Positions 8,601 through 16,689 are shown, numbered from the stretch's first letter. The stretch is 30,979 nt of DNA from UBA5868 sp964482025 (GCA_964482025.1 CAYZVN010000038.1:1-30979); one strand, 5' to 3'. Program-made: numbers and translations. The notes: a model not told the origin generated them from the letters alone.

Positions 8601-8768
8601 TTTCGCGCACCTATGGCGATTGTGGTGATCGGCGGCCTGATCACCTCCACACTGCTGAGCCTGCTGGTGATCCCCGTGCTCTACGAACTCGTGGACGATT
8701 TGGTGCAACGCCTTACGCCGCCCCAGTGGTTGAAGTGGAAAGCCAGCCACGTGGACAGCAGGTATTAG
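5691..8768 (+). CDS. RND efflux transporter permease (AcrB/MexF family)
   Basis: An inner-membrane proton-driven exporter of about 1025 residues, the usual family length. The N-terminus MSISSWSIRNPVPVILLFAL is a typical cytoplasmic lead into TM1. Proton-relay residues are seen: the Asp pair D399/D400 in TM4 (GILVDDAIVEIEN) and Lys912 in TM10 (GIATKNSILLVEY). Two large periplasmic loops follow TM1 and TM7. AGGAGG at 5680-5685 suits the second ATG at 5691 (five-base spacing) better than the ATG at 5688; a TTG at 5643 is not needed. It is probably an HAE1-like or related hydrophobe exporter, regulated by the divergent MarR protein. Substrates cannot be told from sequence. Its stop overlaps the rsmJ stop on the other strand. 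Confidence 0.93.
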   Translation: MSISSWSIRNPVPVILLFALLSVMGLFAFRTAKIQHFPDVDLPLITVMASLPGSAPEQMEAEVARKLENAIAPLKGIRHLYTTVQEGAALVAAEFHLETPPQQALDDTRAAVARVRADLPAAMRDLIVDKIDFKNEPILTYTLASPHLDDEALSRFVDERITRRLLAVPGVGAVTRVGGVNREVRVELDPHRLLALRLSAADVSRLLAQMQREMPGGRAKLGGREQTVRTVITAPSATALAALEIPLADGHVVRLDRVATVTDTLAERRSGAFLDGEPVVGFEVLRTTGASDLEVASGVRQALAALATEQPGIVLTEAFNSVDPVRENFRGSMALLVEGALLAVLVVGLFLRDLRATFIAAVALPLAIIPTFLAMQWLGFTLNLITLLSLSLVVGILVDDAIVEIENIMRHLAQGKEPLAAARDAADEIGLAVIATTFTLIAVFLPTAFMEGMAGKFLVQFGWTASIAVFFSLVVARMLTPLMAAYLLKKPARPHGDPFWMHSYLKVARWAFTNKGATLAILAAFGFASCMPLFTGAIKGDFMPPSDLSQTRIQVELPPGSTYEQTRNLAEEVRAAVAGHPHVLRVYTAIGSGDSGDSMVRSAGEPHLATLTLQLTPRKARRGVSQQEIERELRSHLQDIAGARIKVAASEVYTLVVSGEDSDLLAQHAAKVEQELRSLTGIGQVSSSASLQRPELIVRPDTARAADLGVTTDAIAETVRVATLGDYEQFLPKLNLSQRQVPIVVRLPERAAGDLELLRQLTVPGARGPVPLRDVAEIDMTSGPAQISRLDRLRNVNFEIELNGQAMGDVQQRAAALPSLTHLPPGLVKNDIGEAETSNELGHSFLLSMGLGVACIYIVLVLLFHAWVQPVTILGALLLSIPGAILALFITGTNLSMPAMIGIVMLMGIATKNSILLVEYAIVAQRRHGMPRLEALLDACHKRARPIVMTTLAMGAGMLPIALGLGADPSFRAPMAIVVIGGLITSTLLSLLVIPVLYELVDDLVQRLTPPQWLKWKASHVDSRY

Positions 8769-9556
8769 GAGCGCGAGAACGACTTGTGGACGTAGATATC
8801 AAAGCGCGACGACTTTCCTTCCAGGGTGTAACTCGGCTTGACCTCCCCTATGGCCGGGGCGTGGCGCGGGCGTTTTACCACCACCCGGTGACTCGCCCGC
8901 GGCAGCGCCGCCGCCAGCAGCGCCTCGTCATCCAAATCTTGGCCGATCACCTGATGGAACGCCTGCATTTCTTTTTTGACGGCGGCGGATTTCTGCCGCT
9001 CGGGAAACATAGGATCGAGATAAATCACCTCGGCCACCACATCCGTCTGTGCCTGCAAATAGGCGATGCTATCGCCCGGTCGCAACTGCATACGCGCGAT
9101 TATGTCCGCCAACTCCTCGTCGGCTTCCGCCGTGAACACCCGCGCGCGCGTCAAACCGTCCTGTAACAGCGCATAGGCGACCGGCGAACGCTCCATCATG
9201 ATCAGCTCGCAACCGAGACACGCGAGCACAAAGGCATCTCCGCCCAGACCAGCAGTGGCATCAAACACTCGCGGCTTAACCCCCGCTGCCAAACCCACGG
9301 CTTTGGCGATCATTTGGCCTTTACCGCCGCCATATAAACGCCGGTGCGACGCCCCTCCCGCACAAAAATCCACCTCAATACGGCCGTGCTTTTTTTGATC
9401 GGCCGCCTCCAGATAAACCCCCGCAGCGGTGAAATGCAGATGGTAACGCGCCTCGGAGGTGGTTTGATTCAGCGCTACCTGCAGATGTGCGGCACAGTTT
9501 TCGGCGGCTGGCTGCACGGCGGGATCACCACAAAAAACAGCGATGAGACGACTCAT
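8765..9556 (-). CDS. rsmJ: 16S rRNA (guanine1516-N2)-methyltransferase RsmJ
   Basis: A cytoplasmic SAM-dependent methyltransferase that modifies G1516 of 16S rRNA. The 263-residue product is close to the E. coli length of about 250. It shows the family's DFCAGGASHRRLYGGGKGQM segment, the SAM-binding motif VFDATAGLGGDAFVLACLGC, and the catalytic DPMFPERQKSA segment followed by VKKEMQ. The first 70 residues are variable, as is usual. The gene is convergent with the RND permease and the two stop codons overlap by four bases, leaving no room for a separate terminator. The ribosome site is weak (GGAT just upstream). Confidence 0.93.
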   Translation of the reverse strand: MSRLIAVFCGDPAVQPAAENCAAHLQVALNQTTSEARYHLHFTAAGVYLEAADQKKHGRIEVDFCAGGASHRRLYGGGKGQMIAKAVGLAAGVKPRVFDATAGLGGDAFVLACLGCELIMMERSPVAYALLQDGLTRARVFTAEADEELADIIARMQLRPGDSIAYLQAQTDVVAEVIYLDPMFPERQKSAAVKKEMQAFHQVIGQDLDDEALLAAALPRASHRVVVKRPRHAPAIGEVKPSYTLEGKSSRFDIYVHKSFSRS

Positions 9557-9698
9557 TTATCCAATCCAACTCCATAAAAATAGGGACTCCGGCCTTTTAC
9601 CATAGGCACCGCCCGTTTGCGCGGCATTTTTTACGATGAGGAAGTTGTCACTAGTGCTTGATTGTTGGCGCTTTAACACTCAATGCACCCCACAGGGG

Positions 9699-9769
9699 CT
9701 TTTGAGCTTGCTGCCATAAGGAACTACGCTTAAGGAGTCACTCACTTTTGAGTTTGCTCTTATGGAGCC
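9699..9769 (+). repeat. Imperfect direct repeat in the leader of the sensor gene
   Basis: CTTTTGAGCTTGCT at 9699-9712 recurs as CTTTTGAGTTTGCT at 9745-9758, 46 bases later, with one mismatch. Similarity fades in the bases after each copy, which read ATAAGGA and TTATGGA. The second copy runs into the start codon at 9762. It looks like a local duplication. A regulatory role is possible but not shown. Confidence 0.5.
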
Positions 9770-11495
9770 CGATGCTTTATCGACGCGCACCCCCGGCCCG
9801 CTGGTCGTAGCTGTCTATACGCCCTACCTGCAGGGGTTTTACATTGGCGAACTGGTTAATCAAATCCGCCAGCTGTGCTTTATCAAAGGTTACCGTTTAG
9901 TAGTGATTCGCACTGGCGGCTATGGAAAGTTTCAGTGCGCGTTGCAATTAGAGCAGATCGACTGTGCGATCTTTATTCGCAATTCGGTATCCACAGAATT
10001 TGCCGAAACCTTGCTCAGCAGCGGCAAACCCTGCGTCGCCATCGCCTACGATTATTTTCCGCTCAATATCCCGGTGGTGTCTTCCGATGACCAGTTCGGC
10101 ATAAGCTTAGCGATGGACCACCTATTGAAGGAGGGGCATAAAAAAATTGCCTTTATCGGCGACCTCGGCCTCTACGACCTGCGCAAGCGCTACGAATACT
10201 ATTGCGAAGCCCACGACCAGTATCAGCTGCCTCTCAACGACCACTACTTGTTCAGTGTCAAGGACGCGCAATTTAATGGTGGCCACCAGGCCGCCCAGCA
10301 ATTCATCGACAATCGCTGCGACGCAACGGGCATTATTTTTGGTGCAGGCTTAACCGGCATTGGCTTTCTTCAGCACCTCCAGCGCGCCCGACCGGAACTT
10401 TGTGAGCGCCTCCAAGGGGTGTGTTTTGATGCAATGTCACTGATCCCCGTCTTCACCCCTGAGCTGGCCAGCGTCGATCAAAATCTTAATTTAATCGCGT
10501 ACCGTGCAATCAATGCGCTGGAAACACAACAGCTCGGACAGGAGACCGCTCACCTTATTCAAGTAGAGCCTAAACTGACCTACCTAGATCAAGATAAGGA
10601 TGCGGATTTCCGCTTTCTCGCCACCTGTGTGGATCTGCCGGAACTGCGTAATGCAAATTATCTGAAGGCACTGCTGGCGAATATGCATGAGTGGCCGCGG
10701 GAAGTTGTCGGCTCCAATTTGGAGCAAATGATGAGTATTGCCCCGCTTTTTGCGCGCTTTATGGGAATGGTTTTTTTGTCGCGCCGCTTTGTCGATCACA
10801 ACCAAGACGCCTGGATTAAGCAAACCAAAGCGTTTCTTACAGAAGGCGCGGTTAAAACCGACTTGTCCGACAGCACGAGCCTGTGTCGTGAAGAAAAATT
10901 CCCGCCCGCCTCCGTGCGCCAATTGCTGCACCCCAAATACGATTTTATTCTCCATATTCCGATCCATCTGAAAGCAAAAACCTGGGGCTTTTTGACCACC
11001 TATGGGGCCACTGCAGCATCGACACCCGCCTCCAGCTTTTTTGGCTTTGGCGGCTATATGGAAACCATAGTGCGGCTGTTTGAGCAGGATCTGGAAATTC
11101 GCGCACTGCGCAAAAAGGTCTCCAGCGGTGCGGTGGATGACAGCCGTGAGCAAATTGCCGCCGACCGACAGGCGGTGATCACCTTGAATTTTGACGACGG
11201 ACATACAGTGTGGTCGGAAAACGCGTTGCGCAAGCTGGGCTTCCAGTCAGCGATGGAATTCAATATTTACAGCCATATGGAAATTACCGACCGTATTCAC
11301 AAAGACGATCTGCCGCGCATTCGCCACGGCGTCTCGCAGAGCCGAAGCGACAAGAGCAAATTTTACGCGCAGCTGCGCTATAAGCTCAAAACCGGCCAAT
11401 TTATCGAGGCTATTTTAGAGGGTGAGCCGCTGCTCGATGCCGAGCAAAAAGTAACAGGAATGGTCTTTTATCTGGAGGTCGACCATGCCCTGTAA
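9762..11495 (+). CDS. Cytoplasmic sugar-sensor-like protein: LacI-type PBP domain, middle region, C-terminal PAS; no DNA-binding domain
   Basis: The 577-residue product has no signal peptide, membrane helix or N-terminal helix-turn-helix. Residues about 14-275 resemble the LacI/GalR ligand-binding domain (VVAVYTPYLQGFYIGELVNQ at the start, SSDDQFGISLAMDHLLKEGH, KKIAFIGD, ATGIIFGAGLTGIGFL, ASVDQNLNLIAYRAI). Residues about 290-450 form an unassigned region, perhaps GAF-like. Residues about 475-577 resemble a PAS_3 fold (NALRKLGFQSAMEFN, HKDDLPRI, YKLKTGQFIEAILEG). No kinase, GGDEF or HTH output follows. The next gene starts 26 bases later and is probably its partner. The ribosome site is poor (TAAGGAG lies 24 bases upstream), so the start is moderately certain. 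The domain reading is by eye. Function is inferred as ligand-gated signalling. Confidence 0.72.
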   Translation: MEPDALSTRTPGPLVVAVYTPYLQGFYIGELVNQIRQLCFIKGYRLVVIRTGGYGKFQCALQLEQIDCAIFIRNSVSTEFAETLLSSGKPCVAIAYDYFPLNIPVVSSDDQFGISLAMDHLLKEGHKKIAFIGDLGLYDLRKRYEYYCEAHDQYQLPLNDHYLFSVKDAQFNGGHQAAQQFIDNRCDATGIIFGAGLTGIGFLQHLQRARPELCERLQGVCFDAMSLIPVFTPELASVDQNLNLIAYRAINALETQQLGQETAHLIQVEPKLTYLDQDKDADFRFLATCVDLPELRNANYLKALLANMHEWPREVVGSNLEQMMSIAPLFARFMGMVFLSRRFVDHNQDAWIKQTKAFLTEGAVKTDLSDSTSLCREEKFPPASVRQLLHPKYDFILHIPIHLKAKTWGFLTTYGATAASTPASSFFGFGGYMETIVRLFEQDLEIRALRKKVSSGAVDDSREQIAADRQAVITLNFDDGHTVWSENALRKLGFQSAMEFNIYSHMEITDRIHKDDLPRIRHGVSQSRSDKSKFYAQLRYKLKTGQFIEAILEGEPLLDAEQKVTGMVFYLEVDHAL

Positions 11496-11521
11496 TCGTC
11501 TTTTTTCGAGGCGTGACTGAC

Positions 11522-13495
11522 ATGTTTGGGCTGGAGTCGCTATCCTTAGATCCCAGCGGATCGGTTGTCGGCATAGTGGCTTTTTTTGTGGTCAACGTGA
11601 TCATCAATTTGTTTTTGATCAACAAAATCTTCGAAGAACGCCGCCTCAACCGCAAGTTGGCCCGCCAAAAAAAGGATGACGAACGCATCATTCACGAATT
11701 TCTTGAGCAACAGCACCGAGAGACACGAACCCACAGTCGCCGACCGAATAAGCAAACCACTCTCGACAAAGACGTGATTTATCTGCGCACGGCTTACCTG
11801 AAAATCGAAGACAACGCCATCGCTTACCAAATAGGCACGGAACCTTACTGGTCCTACCTCAACGAGCAGCTGCAAAACGTTGTTAAATCGGCCGTACCAC
11901 AATTGCTGCATAAAGATCCAGAAGTCAAAGAACTGCAAAATAAAGTCACGCTTTTAAAAGACAAAATTCGACTGATACCGGACAAAGACGGAGACGCGAA
12001 GGTGAAGGCGAAAAAGGAGCGGATTATCGCCATGCTGGATAGTTTTTCTCACCAGCATGTACACGCCGCCGGGGATCGCAAACGGTTGAAGCAGCAGGTC
12101 AAAAAAATTGAAGATTTAGTGGCGCTCTTCGAAAACCCTGAATTGCGCCGCCAATACACCCAAGAACGGCGCCAGAAAGCCTACTTAAAAAGCAGTCAAA
12201 AACACCTGAATAAACTCCAGGATAACCACTTAATTAATGAGAGTAATATTCGCTCTTTGGAAAACGCCTTGAAAGGTACACCTTCAACTAAGGGAATGGA
12301 GGATGAACTGAAGCGGTTTAAGGATGAAAATGGCAAACTGAATTTGCACGTGGATCAGTTAAAAAAGGAGCTGCGTAAGTTTCAAGAGCGGATGGGCAGC
12401 CGCGACACCCCGAGCCTATTTATCGAGCAGCGTTCGAAAAAGAAGAAAAAAGAGGACGAGGTGGACATGTTCTCCATCTCTGATGAGATTGTCTCGGCAA
12501 ATGAAAGAGAAATCGATCGCCTGCGCGGCGTTATCTCCAACCAGCGTCGCTCCATAATAGAAATGGAAGGAAGTCTAGAGAGCCTGCAGCAGATGAGCCA
12601 TTCGGAAAGCTCGGATCACCATTTTGAGATTGTAAAATTGCAACGCTGCATCCAGGAATCGGAAATGTGCATCAGCATGCTGGAGCAGGAGCTGGACGAA
12701 CTGAAAAAAGACCTGGACGCCCTGCGCCACAACCGGGAGGAAGCGGGCCTCAGTCTGGCGGAGGTAGGCCAGCTCGGCGATGAGCTCAATACTATTAAAG
12801 CGGACTTGGAAAAAGCCCTGGACCAAAACCATCGCGGCGAGGCCATTATCGAGTTCGTGCGGGAAGCGCTAAATGCGTCTTCAGTGGAGGAGATTGCACT
12901 GCTGATTTACGAAAACATTACCAGTTTGAATTATCTGCCCAGCCTGATCGTGAAAGCGCCGGAGCGCTATATCGAAGTGGACCAGCAAAACGCGGTCTCG
13001 ACTCGCGACAAGGTACTGATCAATAGCATGCAGTTCAACGAGATCAACCCCGGTCGCGGCGGCCAGCTGGCGTTTCGCTTTCTCAATATCGCAGGCTTGG
13101 TGCGCCCGACGCTGGGCGAAGAGCTCGACAGCGATGATCAAACTCACATAGTGGAAATCATCAAAATTGCCGATCGGATCATCGGTCACGCGGCGGCGAT
13201 TCAAAAGGTTAAGAGTCACTTCAAGGCGCTGGACAATACCATCAGCACCATCAAACAAACCTCTTACGAGGTCGACAAGATGTTGGAAGAGTCGACCAAG
13301 AAAACACGGCGGCTGGTGAGCAGCAATTTTGGCCAGGTGCAGGATATTGCCCGCGCCCGCGGCCTGGGTGCCAGCCATATTGCCTCCTTCAGCGCTATAG
13401 AGCAGGAAACCCTGCGCCAGCTGGAAGCGGGAAACACCGTGCGGCTGAAGCTGCGCAAGCAGTTTTTGGCGCTGTTAAACCAATTGGAAAAATAA
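11522..13495 (+). CDS. Membrane-anchored long coiled-coil protein, unknown function
   Basis: Not recognised as a known family. With the ATG at 11522 (GAGG at 11508-11511, ten-base spacing; an in-frame GTG at 11513 is too close) the product has 657 residues. One membrane helix lies near residues 12-36 (VVGIVAFFVVNVIINLFLIN). The rest is predicted cytoplasmic and strongly charged. It has extended coiled coil at about 100-285 and 330-440, separated by a lysine cluster (RSKKKKKEDE). A compact, less charged domain sits at about 440-565 (EALNASSVEEIALLIYENIT), followed by a final helical hairpin (IQKVKSHFKALDNTISTIKQ) that recalls methyl-accepting or GAF-associated signalling helices. No catalytic motif is seen. 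Tight linkage with the preceding PBP-PAS protein suggests a two-component assembly at the inner membrane. Confidence 0.75.
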   Translation: MFGLESLSLDPSGSVVGIVAFFVVNVIINLFLINKIFEERRLNRKLARQKKDDERIIHEFLEQQHRETRTHSRRPNKQTTLDKDVIYLRTAYLKIEDNAIAYQIGTEPYWSYLNEQLQNVVKSAVPQLLHKDPEVKELQNKVTLLKDKIRLIPDKDGDAKVKAKKERIIAMLDSFSHQHVHAAGDRKRLKQQVKKIEDLVALFENPELRRQYTQERRQKAYLKSSQKHLNKLQDNHLINESNIRSLENALKGTPSTKGMEDELKRFKDENGKLNLHVDQLKKELRKFQERMGSRDTPSLFIEQRSKKKKKEDEVDMFSISDEIVSANEREIDRLRGVISNQRRSIIEMEGSLESLQQMSHSESSDHHFEIVKLQRCIQESEMCISMLEQELDELKKDLDALRHNREEAGLSLAEVGQLGDELNTIKADLEKALDQNHRGEAIIEFVREALNASSVEEIALLIYENITSLNYLPSLIVKAPERYIEVDQQNAVSTRDKVLINSMQFNEINPGRGGQLAFRFLNIAGLVRPTLGEELDSDDQTHIVEIIKIADRIIGHAAAIQKVKSHFKALDNTISTIKQTSYEVDKMLEESTKKTRRLVSSNFGQVQDIARARGLGASHIASFSAIEQETLRQLEAGNTVRLKLRKQFLALLNQLEK

Positions 13496-13616
13496 ACCAC
13501 CACTTGCCTGCAAGGGGTTTAGGGGCAGGTCACATCTGTCGATTTAATTTGCCGCTTGTATTGACTCTTGCCCCCACTGCCTCAAACTTAGCTACATCTA
13601 AATTCTGGCGCTCCCT

Positions 13617-14000
13617 ATGATCCGCTCCCGGCAATCCACCGCATTAGCTCCCGAGGCTCGTCTGCTTAGCAGCGTGCTCGCGTTGCTATTTATCGTGTGT
13701 GCGGCGGCGTTGCCAAGCGGACTATCCAAACCCACGATAGCGACCGGGGGGTTTTGGTACGGCAATCTTAGTAAAGCGCCACTAATTGATGTCATTGGCT
13801 ATCCCAGGGATGGTCTGCGCAACGGGCGGTTAACCAACGAAGATACCGATCACCTGGATCCGCCCGGCACCCTGAGTAGCTACCCTTATGCCCTGCCGGC
13901 GATCTCTGCGGCGGGCATGGTGGCCGGGGTGATGCCCAGCGTGCGCACTGCCCTCTCTGGCCACCGTCCCCAAGCTCCCCGTGCGCCACCGCTGGCGTAA
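13617..14000 (+). CDS. Doubtful small ORF with signal-peptide-like N-terminus
   Basis: A 127-codon ATG ORF lies in the 598-base space between the coiled-coil gene and secDF. Its N-terminus has a hydrophobic stretch (LLSSVLALLFIVCAAALPSG) that could be a signal peptide. The rest (KPTIATGGFWYGNLSKAPLI and after) matches no family that I recognise, and the C-terminus is proline-rich. There is no good ribosome site (CGCTCCCT before the ATG). If it is not a gene, this interval is simply noncoding and contains no other convincing feature. Confidence 0.33.
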   Translation: MIRSRQSTALAPEARLLSSVLALLFIVCAAALPSGLSKPTIATGGFWYGNLSKAPLIDVIGYPRDGLRNGRLTNEDTDHLDPPGTLSSYPYALPAISAAGMVAGVMPSVRTALSGHRPQAPRAPPLA

Positions 14001-14093
14001 TTCCTCGCTCACCTAATCACCGCAACCGCGATTTGTGCCCCCGGATTCCGGAGTGCCAATCGTCACGCGCCCTGTTATTCCTGAGGATTACCC

Positions 14094-16619
14094 ATGCACT
14101 CACTGTTTGCCCGGGCTGTGGTTTACAGCCTATTCATTTTATTGGGGCTGCTCAGCGCCCTGCCCAATGTGTTACCCGACTCGGTTTTGCGGCAACTGCC
14201 TTCCTGGTATTCCACCAATACCATCACTCTCGGTCTCGACCTACGCGGCGGCTCACATCTGCTGCTGGAGGTGGATACCGGCAGTTTGGTATTGGAAAAA
14301 AACCAGAATCTAGCGGATCAGCTCGTCAGCAAAATGCGGGAAGCTCGCATCTTTCACAGTCGGCCTGAAGTGACGGCCGACCATTTTCAGGTGACGATTA
14401 CCAATCCGGCGGATATCGTCCGTGTCCGCGAACTCTTGAAGCCGCTACTGGAAAATACCAGTCGCGGCGGCAGAGGCTACAACGTCGATGTCGTCGGCAC
14501 CTCTCTCCGAGCGGAGCCCACCAAGGAGTTTACTCAGGGACTGCAAAAGGACGCTGTGGAACGCAGCCTGGAAGTCGTGCGCCGACGCCTCAACGAGACC
14601 GGCCTTGTCGACCCCACCATCACCCGTCAGGGTAGTGATGGTGTACTGGTGCAATTGCCCGGCGTCGACGACCCCGGCTATATCCGCCAACTCTTAGGTA
14701 CTACGGCCAAAATGACGTTTCATCTGGTCGCGGATGGTCATTCCAGCGGCCTGAGCAGAATCATTACGCTTCCTGGAGAAAATCCCAACGAGCGCTATCA
14801 GCTCGAAGCGCGGGTGGCGCTGGAAGGCCAGCACATCAGCGATGCGCAACTGGGCTTCCACCCCAACACCAATGAGCCGGTGGTGAACTTCAAACTCGAC
14901 AATGAAGGCGCGCGGCGCTTTGCCGATATCACCACGCGCAATGTCGGCCGGCCGTTTGCGATCGTATTGGACGACAAAGTCATCACCGCGCCGGTGATCC
15001 GCAGCCCCATTACCGGCGGCAGCGGTGAAATCAGTGGCAACTTCACCTCCGCCAGTGCCAATGACCTCGCGCTGCTGTTGCGCGCGGGTGCACTGCCAGC
15101 GCCACTGAACGTCATTGAAGAACGCACTGTGGGGCCGGATCTGGGCAGCGATTCCATCGCCATGGGCGTCAGCACCGGTATCCTCGGTGCTGCTTTCGTG
15201 TTTGTCTTTATGATCGGTATCTACGGGCGCTGGGGACTCATTGCCTGCACCGGGCTCGCCATCAATATAGGCTTGGTCTTTGGTGTTTTGAGCCTGTTTG
15301 GCGCAACGCTTACGCTGCCGGGTATTGCCGGTTTTATTCTGAGCATTGGCATGGCAGTGGACGCCAATATTTTGATCAACGAGCGTATCCGCGAGGAGAG
15401 TAACGCGGGCCAAAGTGCCTACGGTGCGCTGGACGCCGGCTTTAAGCGCGCCTACAGCACCATACTCGACTCCAATATCACCTCGCTCATCGCCATTAGC
15501 TTGCTCTTCCTCTTTGGCAGCGGCCCGGTACGCGGATTTGCTATCACTATGGCAGTGGGTTTGTTGATCTCGCTGTTCACGGCAATATCTGTAACCCGGG
15601 TGCTGATGGAATGGCGGGTACGCAAGCTGCGCGATCAACCGCTGCGGATTTCGGGGATCAAGCTACTCGACCGCATCAGTAATCGGCCCATCAACTTTAT
15701 GCGCGGCCGCTTAGCGGGGCCTTTGGTTTCCATCGTTCTTTCGGTGGCGTCTGTGGTGCTGTTTTTCACACCCGGCATGGAGTACGGCATTGATTTCAGT
15801 GGTGGCAGCGTGGTGGAGGTACGAGCGCCGCAAACCTCTGTCGAACAACTGCGCGAAGGCTTGCATCGACAGGACTTCAGCCACGCCGCCATCCAGGAGT
15901 TTGGTGAGCGGGGCAGTTACCTGATCCGTCTGCCCAGCCAGAGCGCCGAACAAGTCGCCAGTGGCGCCCCGGTGGAGGCTCTAAAGGCGGCCGTGCAGTC
16001 TGTTGCGGCGGACGCCGAGTTTCCTCGGGTTGAAATGGTCGGCCCTAAGGTCAGCGGAAATTTCAGCGACGCGACCATCATCGCCATACTGCTGGCGGGC
16101 GCCGGTATGTTGCTGTATTTATGGATTCGCTTTGAGTCGCATTTCGCCATAGGGGCGACCATTACTCTGGCGCTCGATCTCACCAAAACCATCGGCTTTT
16201 TTGTCCTCGCCGGCGTGGAGTTCAACCTCACGGCAGTGGCCGCGCTGCTGGCGCTGATCGGCTACTCCGTCAATGACAAGGTTGTGGTGTTTGACCGAAT
16301 GCGCGAATACCTCCGCCAAACTCCCGATACACCTCTGACGGAGCTGCTGAATCGGAGCATCACTTCGACCCTCACGCGCACGGTGTTCACCTCGGTAACC
16401 ACTTTCCTCGCCATCTTGCCCATGGCGATCGCTGGCGGAGACGCTGTCGCCAGCTTCGCACTGCCCATGTTGTTCGGCATAGTCGTGGGCACCAGCTCAT
16501 CCATTTTTATCGCCGCCCCCATCGTTCTGTGGCTCGGCGAACGGCGCCTGCGCCAGGGCCTGACACAATTGCGTCCGGATACCGAGCAACTTCGCCAAGA
16601 GCTTGAACAAATGCCGTAA
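14094..16619 (+). CDS. secDF: Fused protein-export subunit SecDF
   Basis: SecD and SecF use the proton or sodium gradient to pull secreted proteins across the inner membrane after SecA/SecYEG. Here both are in one 841-residue chain. The SecD half (about 1-520) has TM1, the DLRGGSHLLLEVDT motif, the periplasmic P1 domain and TM2-6, with the key Asp423 in GMAVDANILINERIREE. The SecF half (about 540-841) has DFSGGSVVEVRAP and GYSVNDKVVVFDRMREY with Asp728. Fused SecDF is usual in Gram-positives; gammaproteobacteria normally carry separate secD and secF next to yajC and tgt. Neither neighbour is here, so this is probably a second, accessory SecDF like those known in some marine gammaproteobacteria. 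That paralogy is inference, since the rest of the genome is not visible. Confidence 0.92.
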   Translation: MHSLFARAVVYSLFILLGLLSALPNVLPDSVLRQLPSWYSTNTITLGLDLRGGSHLLLEVDTGSLVLEKNQNLADQLVSKMREARIFHSRPEVTADHFQVTITNPADIVRVRELLKPLLENTSRGGRGYNVDVVGTSLRAEPTKEFTQGLQKDAVERSLEVVRRRLNETGLVDPTITRQGSDGVLVQLPGVDDPGYIRQLLGTTAKMTFHLVADGHSSGLSRIITLPGENPNERYQLEARVALEGQHISDAQLGFHPNTNEPVVNFKLDNEGARRFADITTRNVGRPFAIVLDDKVITAPVIRSPITGGSGEISGNFTSASANDLALLLRAGALPAPLNVIEERTVGPDLGSDSIAMGVSTGILGAAFVFVFMIGIYGRWGLIACTGLAINIGLVFGVLSLFGATLTLPGIAGFILSIGMAVDANILINERIREESNAGQSAYGALDAGFKRAYSTILDSNITSLIAISLLFLFGSGPVRGFAITMAVGLLISLFTAISVTRVLMEWRVRKLRDQPLRISGIKLLDRISNRPINFMRGRLAGPLVSIVLSVASVVLFFTPGMEYGIDFSGGSVVEVRAPQTSVEQLREGLHRQDFSHAAIQEFGERGSYLIRLPSQSAEQVASGAPVEALKAAVQSVAADAEFPRVEMVGPKVSGNFSDATIIAILLAGAGMLLYLWIRFESHFAIGATITLALDLTKTIGFFVLAGVEFNLTAVAALLALIGYSVNDKVVVFDRMREYLRQTPDTPLTELLNRSITSTLTRTVFTSVTTFLAILPMAIAGGDAVASFALPMLFGIVVGTSSSIFIAAPIVLWLGERRLRQGLTQLRPDTEQLRQELEQMP

Positions 16620-16640
16620 TATTCGCAGTCCGCTCTCACT

Positions 16641-16664
16641 CCACCCGCACTCGCGGGTGGCTTT
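16641..16664 (+). terminator. Terminator-like hairpin after secDF
   Basis: CCACCCGC at 16641-16648 pairs perfectly with GCGGGTGG at 16653-16660 around the loop ACTC, and CTTTC follows. It lies 21 bases after the secDF stop and 29 bases before the TerC-family start. It probably ends or attenuates the secDF transcript. Confidence 0.72.
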
Positions 16665-16689
16665 CACAATCGCAACAATTGGAGGACGC

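Noticed and set aside
9609..9632. Short hairpin (CCGC/GCGG) followed by six Ts
   Set aside because: Only four base pairs around an eight-base loop. It faces away from rsmJ and no plus-strand gene ends upstream, so a terminator makes little sense.
14694..15638. 314-codon minus-strand ORF
   Set aside because: Antisense to the SecD half of secDF, full of His, Gln, Arg and Ala with no domain; a shadow of a strongly coding strand.
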